Below, one piece after another: positions 5,831 through 6,294 of a DNA stretch of 6,294 nt (positions are counted from its first letter, which is position 1; each line of letters begins with the position of its first letter). The notes beneath the pieces are model-generated. The model saw only the letters and a program-made list of their open reading frames with translations, searched no databases and was not told the DNA's origin. Position numbers and translations under genes: made by a program. Origin of the DNA: Gammaproteobacteria bacterium UBA3532 (GTDB lineage: Bacteria > Pseudomonadota > Gammaproteobacteria > Enterobacterales > UBA3532); the NCBI GenBank assembly GCA_002376965.1, contig DFOV01000278.1, positions 1-6,294 on the forward strand. Reading direction: 5' to 3'.

Positions 5831-6294
5831 ATGCCTACAGATACTCAACGCAACCAATCTCGGATGATCGCCAGTATCATCGTCGTTTTATCCATATTAT
5901 TGCCATGCCTGGCAAAGGCCCAAGAACCTACCTCTGACTACGATGCCCAGAAGTTAAAAGCGCTTCAAGAACTGGCCAACCCCGATGGCGGCTCAAAGAT
6001 GAAACTGCGCTTTGAACCACCCCAGCCGGTCAAAGACCCAAACGCCACTGAAACCGCGGTGCAAATCGAGGTTCCAGCCACAACACCCAGAAAAGAATCT
6101 GTCGCTGTTGATGCGGCTGAAATAGCCAAGGCAATATCAACACCACCCGCGGCTGTTCCGCAAGGGCAACTCAATCAACAACAAGCCCTAGACCTGCAAC
6201 TGCAGGCTTTAAAAGATCAAGTGCTCGAAATTAACCGCGCACTGTTTATTCTTGAAGAAGATCTACTCTACCCTGCTGGCACCCAAACATCGGT
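5831..6294 (+). CDS. Exported proline-rich and coiled-coil protein, unrecognised (3' truncated)
   Basis: The frame is open from the ATG at 5831 to the right edge (154 whole codons), so the C-terminus is missing. The N-terminus is polar (1-11), then a hydrophobic core (12-27) ends in LAKA before QEP, giving a predicted signal peptide of 30 residues; an ATG at 5864 (residue 12) is a possible shorter start. The mature part has a short charged helix (36-49), a Pro/Ala/Thr-rich extended region (about 60-112), and a Gln/Leu-rich helix (about 113-146, LNQQQALDLQLQALKDQVLEI) with heptad-like Leu spacing typical of a coiled coil. This suggests an elongated periplasmic protein that oligomerises or spans space between partners. 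AAAGAGA at 5816-5822 is the likely ribosome binding site. It follows the barrel gene by 48 nt with no terminator between. I do not recognise the family. Confidence 0.8.
   Translation, partial: MPTDTQRNQSRMIASIIVVLSILLPCLAKAQEPTSDYDAQKLKALQELANPDGGSKMKLRFEPPQPVKDPNATETAVQIEVPATTPRKESVAVDAAEIAKAISTPPAAVPQGQLNQQQALDLQLQALKDQVLEINRALFILEEDLLYPAGTQTS

Noticed and set aside
5965..6174. Minus-strand ORF of 69 codons
   Set aside because: It is antisense to the exported coiled-coil gene, whose frame has a clean signal peptide and ribosome binding site; the Ala/Gly/Ser-rich reading is typical of a shadow.
1..6294. CRISPR array, tRNA, rRNA or insertion sequence
   Set aside because: No regularly spaced repeats, no cloverleaf-like segment and no transposase or terminal inverted repeats were seen; coding sequence fills nearly the whole window.

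Overview
The window reads as one strand-uniform gene train (all genes on +) from a Gram-negative bacterium. It is most likely a marine-type gammaproteobacterium, judged from codon style, lipobox-type lipoproteins, outer-membrane barrels ending in an aromatic residue, and the TlpA/DUF4266/DUF3570 gene order. The taxon is an inference; nothing in the window identifies a species. Eight protein genes are visible. The first is cut by the left edge and the last by the right edge. No RNA gene, CRISPR array, transposase or convincing terminator was seen.

Layout: (1) 1-1452, C-terminal part of a multihaem c-type cytochrome related to the hydrazine synthase alpha-subunit domain family, with three CXXCH sites. 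(2) 1488-1967, a small lipoprotein cytochrome with an unusual CX4CH site. (3) 1970-3268, an exported SH3 domain fused to two successive outer-membrane beta-barrel domains. (4) 3258-3788, an exported TlpA-type thioredoxin with WCGPC. (5) 3785-4015, a 76-residue DUF4266-type lipoprotein ending GGGGCGCN. (6) 4002-5141, a DUF3570-type outer-membrane barrel protein. (7) 5141-5782, a single-barrel outer-membrane protein whose barrel is a paralogue of the second barrel of gene 3. (8) 5831-6294, the start of an exported proline-rich and coiled-coil protein, open at the right edge.

Genes 3 to 7 are tightly packed: 11-nt, 4-nt, about 14-nt and 1-nt overlaps in succession. Genes 1-2 and 7-8 are separated by only 35 and 48 nt. 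This supports one operon whose promoter lies left of the window. Every gene whose N-terminus is visible carries a signal peptide or lipobox, so the whole unit serves the cell envelope.

A working model, which is inference, is an outer-membrane redox assembly: c-type cytochromes, a thioredoxin to keep haem-site or DUF4266 cysteines reduced, a small cysteine-ended lipoprotein, and two or three barrels. The substrate or cofactor is unknown. The most unusual points are the DUF4266 C-terminus, whose glycine codons also form the ribosome binding site of the next gene; the SH3-barrel-barrel fusion and its free-standing paralogue; and a perfect 15-bp tandem duplication that doubles the start codon of gene 7.
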